Shown one piece after another: positions 52,855-61,675 of a DNA stretch of 64,000 nt. The stretch covers positions 30,308 to 94,307 of the forward strand of contig CAIVGN010000115.1 of assembly GCA_903905455.1 (NCBI GenBank), read 5' to 3'. The notes under the pieces are model-generated. The model was not told the origin of the DNA and ran no database searches. It saw nothing but the letters and a program-made list of their open reading frames with translations. Within the stretch, counting starts at the first letter, position 1, and the number at the start of each line of letters is the position of its first letter. The stretch comes from an uncultured Archangium sp. GTDB taxonomy: Bacteria; Myxococcota; Myxococcia; Myxococcales; Myxococcaceae. A program made the translations under genes and the position numbers.

Positions 52855-54645
52855 CTACACCTTCAGGGGGGCCGCGTTCAAGGCGGAGTCCGCCTCGATC
52901 CACGGGGTGCCGAGCCAGCTCTGCCAGGCCTGCTTCTGGGCCTCGGTGGGGCGCTCGACGCGCTGCAGGTAGACGGTGTCGGCCGGCTTGGGGCCCAGGG
53001 TGACCGGCACTTCGATCAGCTTCTCGCGGCGGAACACCGTCACCCGCAGCACGTCGCCGGGCTTGCGGTCTTCAGCGCGGCTGATGAGGCCGGCGGCGTC
53101 GCACTTGAGCCCGTCGAGGGCGATGATCTCGTCGTCGGCGTAGAGGCCGGCGTTCATCGCGGGGGAGCCCTCGAGCACGGTGGCGATGGCGTTGCCGGTG
53201 CGGGGAATGATGCCCAGCCAGCCCTCGACCTTCTCGGCGCGGCTCCGCGGCGCGGTGCCACCCTTGTCGGTGGGAGACTCGCGGGTGCGGAAGCGGGCCT
53301 CGAGGCCCACGTGCGAGAAGACCTCGTAGCCGAGCTCGGCGGTGCCGCGCAGGGCGTGCTGGAAGAAGTCCTTGAGCGAGGTGCCGGCGATCTCCTCGGC
53401 CGCGGCTTCCACGGCGCGCTCGGGCACGCCGCTCTCGTCACCGAAGCGCTTCCACAGCAGGCGCGCCACGTCGTCGAGGGACTTCTGATCGCTCGTCGCG
53501 CGGCGGATGGTGAGGTCGAGCAGGGCGCAGACGATCTCGCCCTTGAGGTAGTAGCTGATGGCGGTGTTGGGCGAGTTCTCGTCGGGCCGGTAGTGCTTGG
53601 TCCACGAGATGAGCGAGGCCTCGGCCAGCGGCAGCACCTTGCGCCCCGGCGTGCCGTGCAGCGCGGTGAGCGACTCGCCCAGGCGGGTGAGGTAGCGCGC
53701 GCCGCTCATCAGGCCCGCGCGGCGCGTCAGCAGGTTGTCGTAGTAGCTGGTGCCGCCCTCGAAGTACCAGAGCAGCTCGGTGTAGTTCTCCTGCGAGTAG
53801 TCGAAGGGCACCAGGCGCAGCGGCTTCACGCGCTTGACGTTCCACAGGTGGAAGTACTCGTGGGTGGCCAGGGTGATGAAGTCTTCCCACCCCTTGGCCG
53901 AGCTGAAGCCGGTGCGCGGGTAGATCAGCGCGGTGCACGCCTTGTGCTCCAGGCCGCCGCGGCCCTTGTCGGTGCCGTAGATGAAGAACACGTAGCGCTC
54001 GAGGGGGAGACCGCCGAAGAGCGCGGCCTCGGTCTCGATGACGCGGGTCAGATCGCCGACCAGCTTCTTCTCGTCGAGCTGCGGCTCGCCCCACAGCACC
54101 ACCTCGTGCGGCACGCCGGCGGCGGTGAAGGTGATGGGCGTGTGCGGGCCGACCTCGAAGGGCGAGTCGACCAGCTCGTCGTAGTTGGGCGCCACGAAGG
54201 CATCGCCGACGAGCTCGAGGGCCACGGTGGTGCGCCAGCCGGCCGGGGCGTCGATGGTGACGTGGCAGGCGTGCCCGCGGAGCTTCTCGGCGTAGAAGAA
54301 CATCGTCGCGCCGTTGAAGTAGCCGTGGGTGCCGTCGAGGTGGCTGGTGCGCACCGTCAGCTCGTTGGCGTACACCTTGTAGCGGCAGTGCACCGCGCGG
54401 TGCTTGGCGTCGACGCGGTAGCTGCGCTTGTCGATGCGCTCGAAGGGCACGGGCGCGCCGGCGGCGTCGGTGACGGTGAACTCCTGCACATGGCGGCTGT
54501 ACTCGCGCACCAGGTAGCTGCCCGGGGTCCACACCGGGAGGCACAGCACCAGGTCGTCGCCGGCGGCCGGGAACGTGGCCTCGACCTCGAAGAGGTGGGA
54601 ATGCGGACGGGACATCGAGACGCGATACCGAACGGGCTCCGACAT
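52855..54645 (-). CDS. M61-family (glycyl aminopeptidase-type) metallopeptidase with PDZ domain
   Basis: A 596-residue peptidase. An N-terminal beta domain (WTPGSYLVREYSRHV near residue 39) precedes the zinc domain with GGLEH near residue 232 and HEYFH (His262 and His266), followed by LWNVKRVKP and FEGGTSYYDNL. A PDZ domain (residues ~465-555, SPAMNAGLYADDEIIALDG) lies near the C-terminus. M61 enzymes release N-terminal Gly or Ala from peptides. No signal peptide is seen, so it should be cytoplasmic. TAGACG lies seven bases before the ATG, and the ABC-transporter operon is 49 bases upstream. Confidence 0.9.
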   Translation of the reverse strand: MSEPVRYRVSMSRPHSHLFEVEATFPAAGDDLVLCLPVWTPGSYLVREYSRHVQEFTVTDAAGAPVPFERIDKRSYRVDAKHRAVHCRYKVYANELTVRTSHLDGTHGYFNGATMFFYAEKLRGHACHVTIDAPAGWRTTVALELVGDAFVAPNYDELVDSPFEVGPHTPITFTAAGVPHEVVLWGEPQLDEKKLVGDLTRVIETEAALFGGLPLERYVFFIYGTDKGRGGLEHKACTALIYPRTGFSSAKGWEDFITLATHEYFHLWNVKRVKPLRLVPFDYSQENYTELLWYFEGGTSYYDNLLTRRAGLMSGARYLTRLGESLTALHGTPGRKVLPLAEASLISWTKHYRPDENSPNTAISYYLKGEIVCALLDLTIRRATSDQKSLDDVARLLWKRFGDESGVPERAVEAAAEEIAGTSLKDFFQHALRGTAELGYEVFSHVGLEARFRTRESPTDKGGTAPRSRAEKVEGWLGIIPRTGNAIATVLEGSPAMNAGLYADDEIIALDGLKCDAAGLISRAEDRKPGDVLRVTVFRREKLIEVPVTLGPKPADTVYLQRVERPTEAQKQAWQSWLGTPWIEADSALNAAPLKV

Positions 54646-54694
54646 GGAGGCTCGTCTATTCGCCCCGCCGCGCTGAGTCGAGGCGAAGCGCGGG

Positions 54695-55720
54695 TCAGCC
54701 GGGGTACAGGTGGGCGGCCTTCAGCCCGAGGGAGATCGAGGCGCCCGGCTTCACGTCGAGGGTCGGCCCCACGGCGCGCAGCACGGTGTCCCCCAGCTGC
54801 AGCCGGTACTCGGTGGCGCTGCCCAGGAAGAGCCGCGCGAGAAGCGGCAGCGACGGGCCCACGCCGCCCAGCTCGAGGGCCTCGGGACGCACCGCGAGGA
54901 TCGCCGGTCCATCGGCCGCGGTGAGCCCGGGGGGCAGGGTGAACTCCACGCCGCCGCACACGAAGCGACCCTGGGCCACGCGACCCTCGAGGCGATTGGC
55001 GCCGCCCACGAAGCCCGCCACGAAGGCCGTCTGGGGCGACTGGTAGATGCGCTGGGGCGCGTCGATCTGCTCGATGACGCCCTGGTTCATGACCGCCACG
55101 CGATCGGCCAGGGCGAGGGCTTCGTGTTGATCGTGGGTGACGAAGATCATCGTGGTGCCGAGGCGCGCGCGCAGGGCGGCGATCTCCCCGCGCAGCTCTT
55201 CGCGCAGCGCGGCGTCGAGGTTCGAGAGCGGCTCGTCGAGCAACAGCACCCGGGGGTTCCCCACCAGCGCCCGCGCGATGGCCACGCGCTGCAACTGTCC
55301 GCCGGAGAGCTGCGAGGGCATGCGATCGCCGAACGGACCCAGGCGCACCCAGTCGAGGGCTTCCTTCACCCGGCGGGCGATCTCGCTGCCGGCCACGCGC
55401 TGGAGCAGCAGGGGGTAGGCGATGTTCTGGGCGACCGACTTGTGGGGCCACACCGCGTAGCTCTGGAAGACCATGCCCAGCTTGCGGCGCTCCGGGGGCA
55501 CGCGGCCTGACGCGCCGTCGACCTCCTGCCCGTCGATGCGGATGGTGCCCGCGTCGAGGGCCTCGAGGCCGGCGATCATGCGCAGCGTGGTGGTCTTGCC
55601 GCAGCCCGAGGGCCCGAGCAGCGCGATGAACTCGCCGCTGGCCACCTCGAGCGAGATGCCGCGCACCACGTGCGTGCTGCCGTAGGTCTTGTGCACTGCT
55701 TCGAGCTGAACGGAGGCCAT
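54695..55720 (-). CDS. ABC transporter ATP-binding protein (Fe(III)/FbpC-type)
   Basis: A 341-residue nucleotide-binding subunit. Walker A is GPSGCGKTT near residue 37, the signature LSGGQLQRVAIARAL near residue 134, Walker B VLLLDEPLSNLD near residue 153, the His switch VTHDQHEALALAD, and a C-terminal TOBE-like domain from residue ~245. The C-terminal domain and neighbours fit the FbpC/PotA/FutC group. It begins one base after the permease stop, so stoichiometric expression is likely. The transported ion (iron most likely) is inferred from the partners. Confidence 0.92.
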   Translation of the reverse strand: MASVQLEAVHKTYGSTHVVRGISLEVASGEFIALLGPSGCGKTTTLRMIAGLEALDAGTIRIDGQEVDGASGRVPPERRKLGMVFQSYAVWPHKSVAQNIAYPLLLQRVAGSEIARRVKEALDWVRLGPFGDRMPSQLSGGQLQRVAIARALVGNPRVLLLDEPLSNLDAALREELRGEIAALRARLGTTMIFVTHDQHEALALADRVAVMNQGVIEQIDAPQRIYQSPQTAFVAGFVGGANRLEGRVAQGRFVCGGVEFTLPPGLTAADGPAILAVRPEALELGGVGPSLPLLARLFLGSATEYRLQLGDTVLRAVGPTLDVKPGASISLGLKAAHLYPG

Positions 55721-55721
55721 G

Positions 55722-57338
55722 TCAGCGCGCCTCCTTCGGCGCGAAGATCGATTGAACGAACTGCAGCAGCACCACCAGCAGCACGAAGGCGCAGGCGATC
55801 ACCGCGGCCGAGCCCGGGTCGGCGTAGCTCTGCAATTCGAAGAGCAGGGTGCCCAGCACGTCGCGCCCGGTGGGGATGAGGAGCACGCTCAAGGTCAGCT
55901 CGGTGACGCAGGTGAGGAAGGTCACCACGAAGGCCGCGGTGAGCGTGGCGCGGAGCTGCGGGAGCGTGGCGTCGAAGAAGGCGCGACCAGGCCCGGCGCC
56001 CGAAAGTCGCGCGGCCTCGTTGAGCGAGCTGTCGACCTGGGCCAGCCCGTCGGCGGCGTTGCGGGCCCCGAAGGCGAGGTGCTTCACGGTGTAGGCCACC
56101 AGCAACATCCACAACGAGTTGCCCAGGGCGAGCACGAAGGTCACCCGCTCGAAGGCCACGAAGCGCACGTCACGCGAGTAGGCGATGAGCAGCGCCAGCG
56201 CGAGCACCGTGCCGGGGATGGCGTAGGGCGCGCCCGCGAGCAGCTCCAGCGAGCGCCGCCGGGTCAGCGCGATGCCCAGGCCGATGAGGGTGACGAGGGT
56301 CGCCGCCGAGGCCGCGAGGAGCAGCGAGCGCAGCGTGGCGTCGATGGTCCGCGGGTTGCTGAGCACGGCGCTCCAGTGCTTGGCCGAGAGCCCCGTGAGC
56401 TGGCCCCACACCGGCTGCACCGAGGTCAGCGCCACGGCGAGCAGCGGCAGCACCACCAGCACCAGCGCGGTGCCCGTCGCGGCGGCGGTGAGCGGCCACT
56501 TCCAGCGGCCCAGCTCCATGGGGCGCACCGAGACGCCCTTGCCGCTCGACAGTCGGACCTGGCCCCGCCTGGCGAGGGCGCGGCTGGCGACGAGCACCCC
56601 GGCGGCGAGCACCAGCAGCTCGAGGCTGAGCACGACCGCGCGCGGGAGCCCGCCCTGGCCCATGAGGATCTCCCCGTAGATGCGCGTGGTGAGCGTGGGC
56701 GTGGGCGGCGACGCGGTCACCCCCAGGAGGTACGGCACACCGAAGGCCGAGGCGGCGAAGAGGAAACACAACGCCGTCCCCGAGAGCGCCGCGGGCAGCG
56801 CCAGGGGCAGGGGCACCGCGAAGAGCGTGCGCAGCGGGGTGGCGCCGGAGATGCGCGCGGCCTCCTCGAGCGACGAGTCGATGCGGGACAGCGCGGCGAG
56901 GGTGGGGAGGAACACCAGCGGCAGCCCGGCGCTGCCCAGCACGAAGCTGATGCCCAGGCGACCGTAGATGTCGAACGTGCCGGGCCCGAGCAGCAGGTTG
57001 AGCAGGCCGGCGCGCGGGTTGGCCAGCGACACCCAGCCCATGCCGAGGATGAAGGGCGGCAGCGCCGCCGGCAGGGTGAAGATCGCCTGGAACACGCCGC
57101 GGAACGGCAGGGTGGTGCGCGCGATGAGCAGCGCGAGGGGCACGGCCACGGTGAACGCGAAGAGCGCCGCGCCCAACGAGGTGACCAGGGTGCCGGCCAA
57201 CGCCTGCACGCTCTCGGGCGCGAGCCACACGTCGGTCCAGCGCAAGCCCGGGTCGCGCGCCTGCCACAGCAGCAGCGCGAGCGGCGCGAGGAAGAAGAGC
57301 GCCAGCCCCGCGAAGAGCGCCCACGACGCCCGCTTCAT
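55722..57338 (-). CDS. ABC transporter permease, fused double-domain (FbpB-type)
   Basis: A 538-residue inner-membrane protein with about twelve transmembrane helices in two similar halves. Each half carries an EAA-like loop (ISGATPLRTLFAVPLPLALP near residue 187 and LSGAGPGRAFFDATLPQLRA near residue 450) that docks to the ATPase. This fused architecture is typical of iron(III) importers of the FbpB/SfuB class. It starts within the stop of the binding-protein gene (ATGA overlap) and is followed after one base by the ATPase gene. Confidence 0.9.
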   Translation of the reverse strand: MKRASWALFAGLALFFLAPLALLLWQARDPGLRWTDVWLAPESVQALAGTLVTSLGAALFAFTVAVPLALLIARTTLPFRGVFQAIFTLPAALPPFILGMGWVSLANPRAGLLNLLLGPGTFDIYGRLGISFVLGSAGLPLVFLPTLAALSRIDSSLEEAARISGATPLRTLFAVPLPLALPAALSGTALCFLFAASAFGVPYLLGVTASPPTPTLTTRIYGEILMGQGGLPRAVVLSLELLVLAAGVLVASRALARRGQVRLSSGKGVSVRPMELGRWKWPLTAAATGTALVLVVLPLLAVALTSVQPVWGQLTGLSAKHWSAVLSNPRTIDATLRSLLLAASAATLVTLIGLGIALTRRRSLELLAGAPYAIPGTVLALALLIAYSRDVRFVAFERVTFVLALGNSLWMLLVAYTVKHLAFGARNAADGLAQVDSSLNEAARLSGAGPGRAFFDATLPQLRATLTAAFVVTFLTCVTELTLSVLLIPTGRDVLGTLLFELQSYADPGSAAVIACAFVLLVVLLQFVQSIFAPKEAR

Positions 57339-58348
57339 CGCGAGAACGCCTTGCTGAAGTCGGACTTCACGCGCGCGCCGTCGGTCAGGCCACGCTGCAG
57401 CAGCGCCTCGTCCCACGGGGCGCTTGCCTGCACGAGCTCGTCGAGGGAAATCGAACCGCGGGGGCCGGCCACCCGCGGGTCGACGGCGTGCATGTCACCC
57501 AGCTCGGCGATGACCTGCTGGCCCTTGGGCGAGAGCAGCGCGTCGATCAACGCGCGGGCGACCTCCGGGTGCTGCGAGGTCGCGAGGATGCCCGCGTAGC
57601 CGGGCACCACCACGGCGCCGTCGGATGGCCAGGCGATCTCGATGGGGCTGCCCTTGGCCTTCGCCGCGAGCGCGTTCTCCAGCAGCAGCACGCCGACCTT
57701 CGCCTCGCCACCCTCGAGCTTCTGCAGCACCGCCGCGTTGCCGCCCGCGACGCGCGCTTCGTTGGCGCGGAGCTGCGCGAAGTACGTCGCCCCCAGCGCC
57801 TTCTCCATCGACACGGCCCAGGTGAACGCGGTGCCGCTGGTGAGGGGATCTCCCAGCGCGACCTCGCCCTTCCACTGGGGCTCGGTGAGCGACGCGAACG
57901 AGGTCGGAGGCGCCACGCCGGCGCGGTGCACCAGCACCATCGTCGAGAGCCGCACGGCCGCGTAGTTCCCGTCGAGATCCACGTAGCGCGCGGGGGTGCG
58001 CAGCCCGTTGGGCGACACGTAGCGCAGCCACCGCTTCTCCACCTTGAAGCGCTGGTAGAGGAACGGGTCGGAGGTGATCAGCACGTCACACGGCGTGCCC
58101 CCCGCGGCGAGCTCGGCCTCGAGCTTCGCGGCGACCTTCTCGCTGCCCGCCTGGAACCAGTGAATGGTGACGCCGGGGAGCGCCTCCTTGAGCTGCGGCT
58201 CCAGCGCGTCGAGCACGTGGCGGTAGACCGAGGTGTAGACCCACACCTCGCCCGTGGCCGCCGTGGGGGAGGTGGTGGCGCTCGAGCCCGGCGACGCGGT
58301 CTCGATGCGGCACCCAGCGAGGAGGATCAGGACGAGGAGCCAGCGCAC
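57335..58348 (-). CDS. ABC transporter solute-binding lipoprotein (Fe(III)-type)
   Basis: A 337-residue binding protein with a lipoprotein signal VRWLLVLILLAGC; the GTG start at 58348 gives this compact leader. A Thr/Ser/Pro spacer precedes the family domain: VWVYTSVYRHVLDALEPQL, ITSDPFLYQRFK and AVDPRVAGPRGSISLDE. Family-1/6 proteins of this type bind ferric iron or a small anion and deliver it to the fused permease. The gene heads the three-gene transporter and lies 11 bases after the MBL-fold gene. Confidence 0.85.
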   Translation of the reverse strand: MRWLLVLILLAGCRIETASPGSSATTSPTAATGEVWVYTSVYRHVLDALEPQLKEALPGVTIHWFQAGSEKVAAKLEAELAAGGTPCDVLITSDPFLYQRFKVEKRWLRYVSPNGLRTPARYVDLDGNYAAVRLSTMVLVHRAGVAPPTSFASLTEPQWKGEVALGDPLTSGTAFTWAVSMEKALGATYFAQLRANEARVAGGNAAVLQKLEGGEAKVGVLLLENALAAKAKGSPIEIAWPSDGAVVVPGYAGILATSQHPEVARALIDALLSPKGQQVIAELGDMHAVDPRVAGPRGSISLDELVQASAPWDEALLQRGLTDGARVKSDFSKAFSR

Positions 58349-58359
58349 GAGGGGCGCGT

Positions 58360-59685
58360 CTACTCCATCGGCACGCCGAAGCGCGCGGCGAGTCGTTCGG
58401 ACGTCTGGGTGTCGTCGAAGTTGAGCAACTGCTCCCAGAAGGCCCGGTAGTACCCGGCGCCCTCGCGCTTCTGCACGCGCAGCCGGTAGCCGTACCAGGC
58501 ATCTTCCCAGTTCGCCGGGCCGGTGACGATGGACCACAGCTCGCCGGCGCCCAGGGTCAGCGTCTCGTCTTCATCGCCGTGCAGCGTCGAGTCGATGACC
58601 GGTTTCTGGCCGGGGGCGAAGCGCACGCTCCATTGCCCGCCGCCGTCGGCCACGAAGCCCGCGTTCATCGCCAGGGACTCCACCGGGAGCGCGAACTGCT
58701 CCGCGAGGTAGGCGCGCATGGCCTCGTCGAGCCGCGCGGTGGGCACGGGCTGGCTCACGTAGCGGGCGGCGGTGATGGCGGCGTTGATGCGGGTCTTCTC
58801 CTGCGAGGCGTAGCGACGCACCGAGGCGACGTCGTGGTCCCAACCCGCGGTCAGGCCCTTGTTGATCGCGCCGGTCTCGGGGCTCCACTCGTCGCCGGGC
58901 TCGAGGTGGAGCAGGTGCGTGCCCTGCTCGTGCGCGGGTTGCATCGCGTGCGCGAGGGCCTCGGAGGCGGTGGGGCGGTCGACGAAGTTCTTCTCGAGCT
59001 CACCCTCTTCGAGCAGGGCCCAGCTCGAGGCAAAGGGCACGGCCTCGGCGGGTTGCAGGCCGGTGATGCCATCGGTGAAGCGCGCGAGTCCCTCGCCCTT
59101 CTTCTTTTCGCAGCGCTCCTTCATCAGCGCGGCGGTGCCGCCGAAGCCCGTGGGGTACGAGCTGGCGCCGGCGTAGGGCAGGAAGGCGAGGTCGATCTTC
59201 CCCAGGCGCCGCACCACCTCGCGGTAGCCCTCGACGGAGAGCGGGTTGTCGTTGCCGTGGTACAGGCGCACGCCCTCGGCCTCGACGACGATGGACGCGA
59301 CCTCCCAGCCGCGATCGTTGGGCACGAAGGTGACGTCGAGACCCGGGGCAATGGTCTGCTTCTCCCAGGGGGCGAACCAGCGAACGTCCGAGTAGCCCGC
59401 GCGCGCGAGGCGACGCTTCAGCGCGTTCGAGGGGAAGGCCATGGCCAGCGTCGGCGTCTCGGGGCGCAGCTGCGCCAGCGTGCCCGGGCCCGAGTGATCC
59501 GGGTGGATGTGGCTGAGCAGCAGGAACTCGGGCTTCGGCAACGTCGAGGCCACGGGGTAGGGCGAGGGCGGGTAGCGAAACCACGCGCCGCCGAAGACCG
59601 GCTCGGCGAACCACGGGTCGATCAACAGGGTCTTGCCGGCGGCGTTGAGGAAGAGCGCCGCGTGTCCCAGCCAGGTGACGATCAC
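58360..59685 (-). CDS. MBL-fold metallohydrolase
   Basis: A 441-residue protein with an N-terminal metallo-beta-lactamase domain: VTWLGHAALF, then LIDPWF and the metal motif HIHPDH (residues 59-64), followed by HGNDNPLS and the late acidic strands. The layout is like UlaG, NAPE-PLD and the CMP-sialate hydroxylase-type MBL proteins, whose last ~150 residues form an extra domain, as here. Its reaction is unknown. The GTG start lies seven bases after a TAAGCT that overlaps the thioredoxin gene's stop. It directly precedes the iron-type transporter genes. Confidence 0.85.
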   Translation of the reverse strand: MIVTWLGHAALFLNAAGKTLLIDPWFAEPVFGGAWFRYPPSPYPVASTLPKPEFLLLSHIHPDHSGPGTLAQLRPETPTLAMAFPSNALKRRLARAGYSDVRWFAPWEKQTIAPGLDVTFVPNDRGWEVASIVVEAEGVRLYHGNDNPLSVEGYREVVRRLGKIDLAFLPYAGASSYPTGFGGTAALMKERCEKKKGEGLARFTDGITGLQPAEAVPFASSWALLEEGELEKNFVDRPTASEALAHAMQPAHEQGTHLLHLEPGDEWSPETGAINKGLTAGWDHDVASVRRYASQEKTRINAAITAARYVSQPVPTARLDEAMRAYLAEQFALPVESLAMNAGFVADGGGQWSVRFAPGQKPVIDSTLHGDEDETLTLGAGELWSIVTGPANWEDAWYGYRLRVQKREGAGYYRAFWEQLLNFDDTQTSERLAARFGVPME

Positions 59686-59695
59686 CCGCCGCAGC

Positions 59696-60019
59696 TTAGG
59701 CGGCTTGTTCGGCGATGACCGTCTTCCAGAACTCGCGGCCGTTGTATTGGCGCATCATCCCCAGCTTCTTCCCGTCCTTGAAGAGCACGAAGGAGGGGAT
59801 GCCGAAGATGCCGAAGCGGGTCGCCAACTCGGGGTACTCGTAGGCGTCCACCTTCACCACGCGCACGCCCGCGGGGAGCTCGGTGAGCAGCGCGGGCAGG
59901 TCGCGGGCGAAGATCTCGCAGTTGGGGCAGTCGGGACCCCAGAAGTAGAAGACCATCAGCGCGCCTTGGGTCTGGGTCAGCGCGTCGAAGGTCTCGGGCG
60001 TCGCGATCTCGGTGGGCAT
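59696..60019 (-). CDS. Thioredoxin-like protein with CPNC active site
   Basis: A 107-residue thioredoxin-fold protein without signal peptide. The redox motif is FWGPDCPNCE (Cys31 and Cys34) instead of the usual WCGPC, and the cis-Pro is Pro75 in IFGIPSFVLF. The altered dipeptide between the cysteines should change redox potential and partner choice, so it may be a specialised reductase rather than general thioredoxin. It sits between the bestrophin and MBL genes, 10-12 bases from each, and appears co-transcribed. Confidence 0.88.
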   Translation of the reverse strand: MPTEIATPETFDALTQTQGALMVFYFWGPDCPNCEIFARDLPALLTELPAGVRVVKVDAYEYPELATRFGIFGIPSFVLFKDGKKLGMMRQYNGREFWKTVIAEQAA

Positions 60020-60030
60020 GGCGGTGAGGA

Positions 60031-60894
60031 TTAACCGCGGGGCAGGTACGAGCCCACGCCATTTTGGATGCCGTCGGTGATGCGTTCGAGCGGGAGATCG
60101 TTGGCGTCGCCCTCGAAGGGGTCCTCGATCTCCACGCCGATCTCCTCGATGCCCAGCATGATGTACGAGACGCCGAAGACCACGGGCACGGTGGCCCAGC
60201 CGAAGATCCCCACCAGGGGGAAGGGCAGGGTGGCGCAGTAGAGGACGAGGGCCCGGCGCAGGTGCACCACGTAAGCGAAGGGCAGCGGCGTCTTATGAAT
60301 GCGCTCGCAGCCGCCGATGATGTCCACCAGTTGGTGCGTGTCGTGATCGAGCGAGGTGAAGACGATGTCGCTCAGGCGGCCGGCCTTCCGTTCCTGGTCG
60401 AGGTGGAAGGTGAGGCGCTGGCAGATCGCGGTGGGCGCGTGGTTGTGCGAGGTGACGGCGTCCACGTCTTCGGGCTCGAGGCCGCTGGGCGCCCAGGCCT
60501 TGTGGCGCAGCACGCACATCGCCGCCGAGGGGAAGGACTGGGTGAGCGCGAGGACCTGGCGCAGGCGCTCGGGTTGTCCCGCGAGGTGCACCGAGGTGGT
60601 CCGCGCGAGGTTGCGGCAGGTGTTGACCATGGCGCCCCACAGCTTTCGCCCTTCCCACCAGCGGTCGTAGGACTGGTTGGTGCGGAAGACGAGCAGCAGG
60701 CCCAGGGCGGTGCCGACGCTGGCGTGGACCGCCGTCGCGTTGGCCAGGGCGAAGGCGTAGACGTTGAAGTGCACCCAGGTCACCACCACCGCGCTGATCG
60801 TGACCATCAGCGAGCGGAAGGCGATCACCCCGAGCATCGACCCGCGCACGGAGAAGAAGGTCGTCCGCCACTGGTGAGGGTCGTAGTCGATCAT
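60031..60894 (-). CDS. Bestrophin-family (UPF0187) membrane channel
   Basis: A 287-residue membrane protein with four main hydrophobic segments. Family signatures include LLVFRTNQSYDRWWEGRKLW, ERIHKTPLPFAYVVHLRR, and EEIGVEIEDPF followed by GDANDLPLE. Bacterial bestrophins form pentameric ion channels (anion or cation) in the inner membrane. The start at ATG 60894 is the normal family N-terminus. It is the third gene in its run, 18 bases after the DUF1571-like gene. The ion carried cannot be told from sequence. Confidence 0.92.
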   Translation of the reverse strand: MIDYDPHQWRTTFFSVRGSMLGVIAFRSLMVTISAVVVTWVHFNVYAFALANATAVHASVGTALGLLLVFRTNQSYDRWWEGRKLWGAMVNTCRNLARTTSVHLAGQPERLRQVLALTQSFPSAAMCVLRHKAWAPSGLEPEDVDAVTSHNHAPTAICQRLTFHLDQERKAGRLSDIVFTSLDHDTHQLVDIIGGCERIHKTPLPFAYVVHLRRALVLYCATLPFPLVGIFGWATVPVVFGVSYIMLGIEEIGVEIEDPFEGDANDLPLERITDGIQNGVGSYLPRG

Positions 60895-60912
60895 CGCGGG
60901 GCGGGGCTTAAC

Positions 60913-61665
60913 TCAGAGCCCACGTTCAGGGTCGAACGTCGTCTCGTCGAGGGTCACGGGCTTGAGGTCGGAGAAGGCGTAGCGCTCGATGAGCTCGCCT
61001 TTGGGGTCGAAGCCTTCGATCTTCATCGGCACGCCGGCGATGGGGTCGGTGCACACGCGGGTCTTCGCGTTGTCGAAGCCCTTGCCTCCGTCGGGGAGCA
61101 CGAAGACCGAGCAGAAGTGGCCGGTGGGGGTCCACCCTTCGTGCTGCACCACGATGCGGTCGCCCGCGCGCTTCTGATCTTGCTGGAGCCGGCGCACCAG
61201 GCTGCCGATGCCCGCCTCGGCGACGGTGTGGTTGCTGTCGTTCCTCGTGAGGTCCGAATCGAGGGGGATCCACAGGCGGCCGACGATGGCCAGGAAGCCG
61301 GCCTCGCGAACGCGGAACTCCTTCTTCTTCACGCTCGAGTTGTAGATGAGCTTGCGGCCGGCTGACGGACCCTTGAGGTACTCGAGGCGGATGGCGTTGG
61401 GCTCTTCGCGGATGGTGGTGCGGATCGTCTGCTCGGCCTGGAGGGATCCCCGAATGCGCTCCTGCTTGACCATCACGTACTCGTAGGGCCCCAGCGCGGC
61501 GATGGCCTGGGCGCTCAACTGGAGCAGCAGCTCGGAGGGCGTGGTGCGCAGCGCGCTCTCGATGTCCGCGCGGGAGAGCTGGGTGACGCGTTGCTTGCGC
61601 TCGGCCTCGGTCATCGGACCCCAGGGGCCCGCGGTGAGCGAGAGGGTGAGCAGCGCGGTCAGCAT
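60913..61665 (-). CDS. DUF1571-like exported protein
   Basis: A 250-residue protein with a signal peptide (MLTALLTLSLTAGPWG). The mature domain has YVMVKQERIRGSLQAEQTIR, LEYLKGPSAGRKLIYN and HFCSVFVLPDGG, which fit DUF1571, a beta-rich LolA-like lipoprotein-carrier relative found in planctomycetes and myxobacteria. Direct lipoprotein transport is not shown. The gene starts ten bases after the stop of the upstream membrane protein and precedes the bestrophin gene. Confidence 0.78.
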   Translation of the reverse strand: MLTALLTLSLTAGPWGPMTEAERKQRVTQLSRADIESALRTTPSELLLQLSAQAIAALGPYEYVMVKQERIRGSLQAEQTIRTTIREEPNAIRLEYLKGPSAGRKLIYNSSVKKKEFRVREAGFLAIVGRLWIPLDSDLTRNDSNHTVAEAGIGSLVRRLQQDQKRAGDRIVVQHEGWTPTGHFCSVFVLPDGGKGFDNAKTRVCTDPIAGVPMKIEGFDPKGELIERYAFSDLKPVTLDETTFDPERGL

Positions 61666-61675
61666 GGGCAGGGCC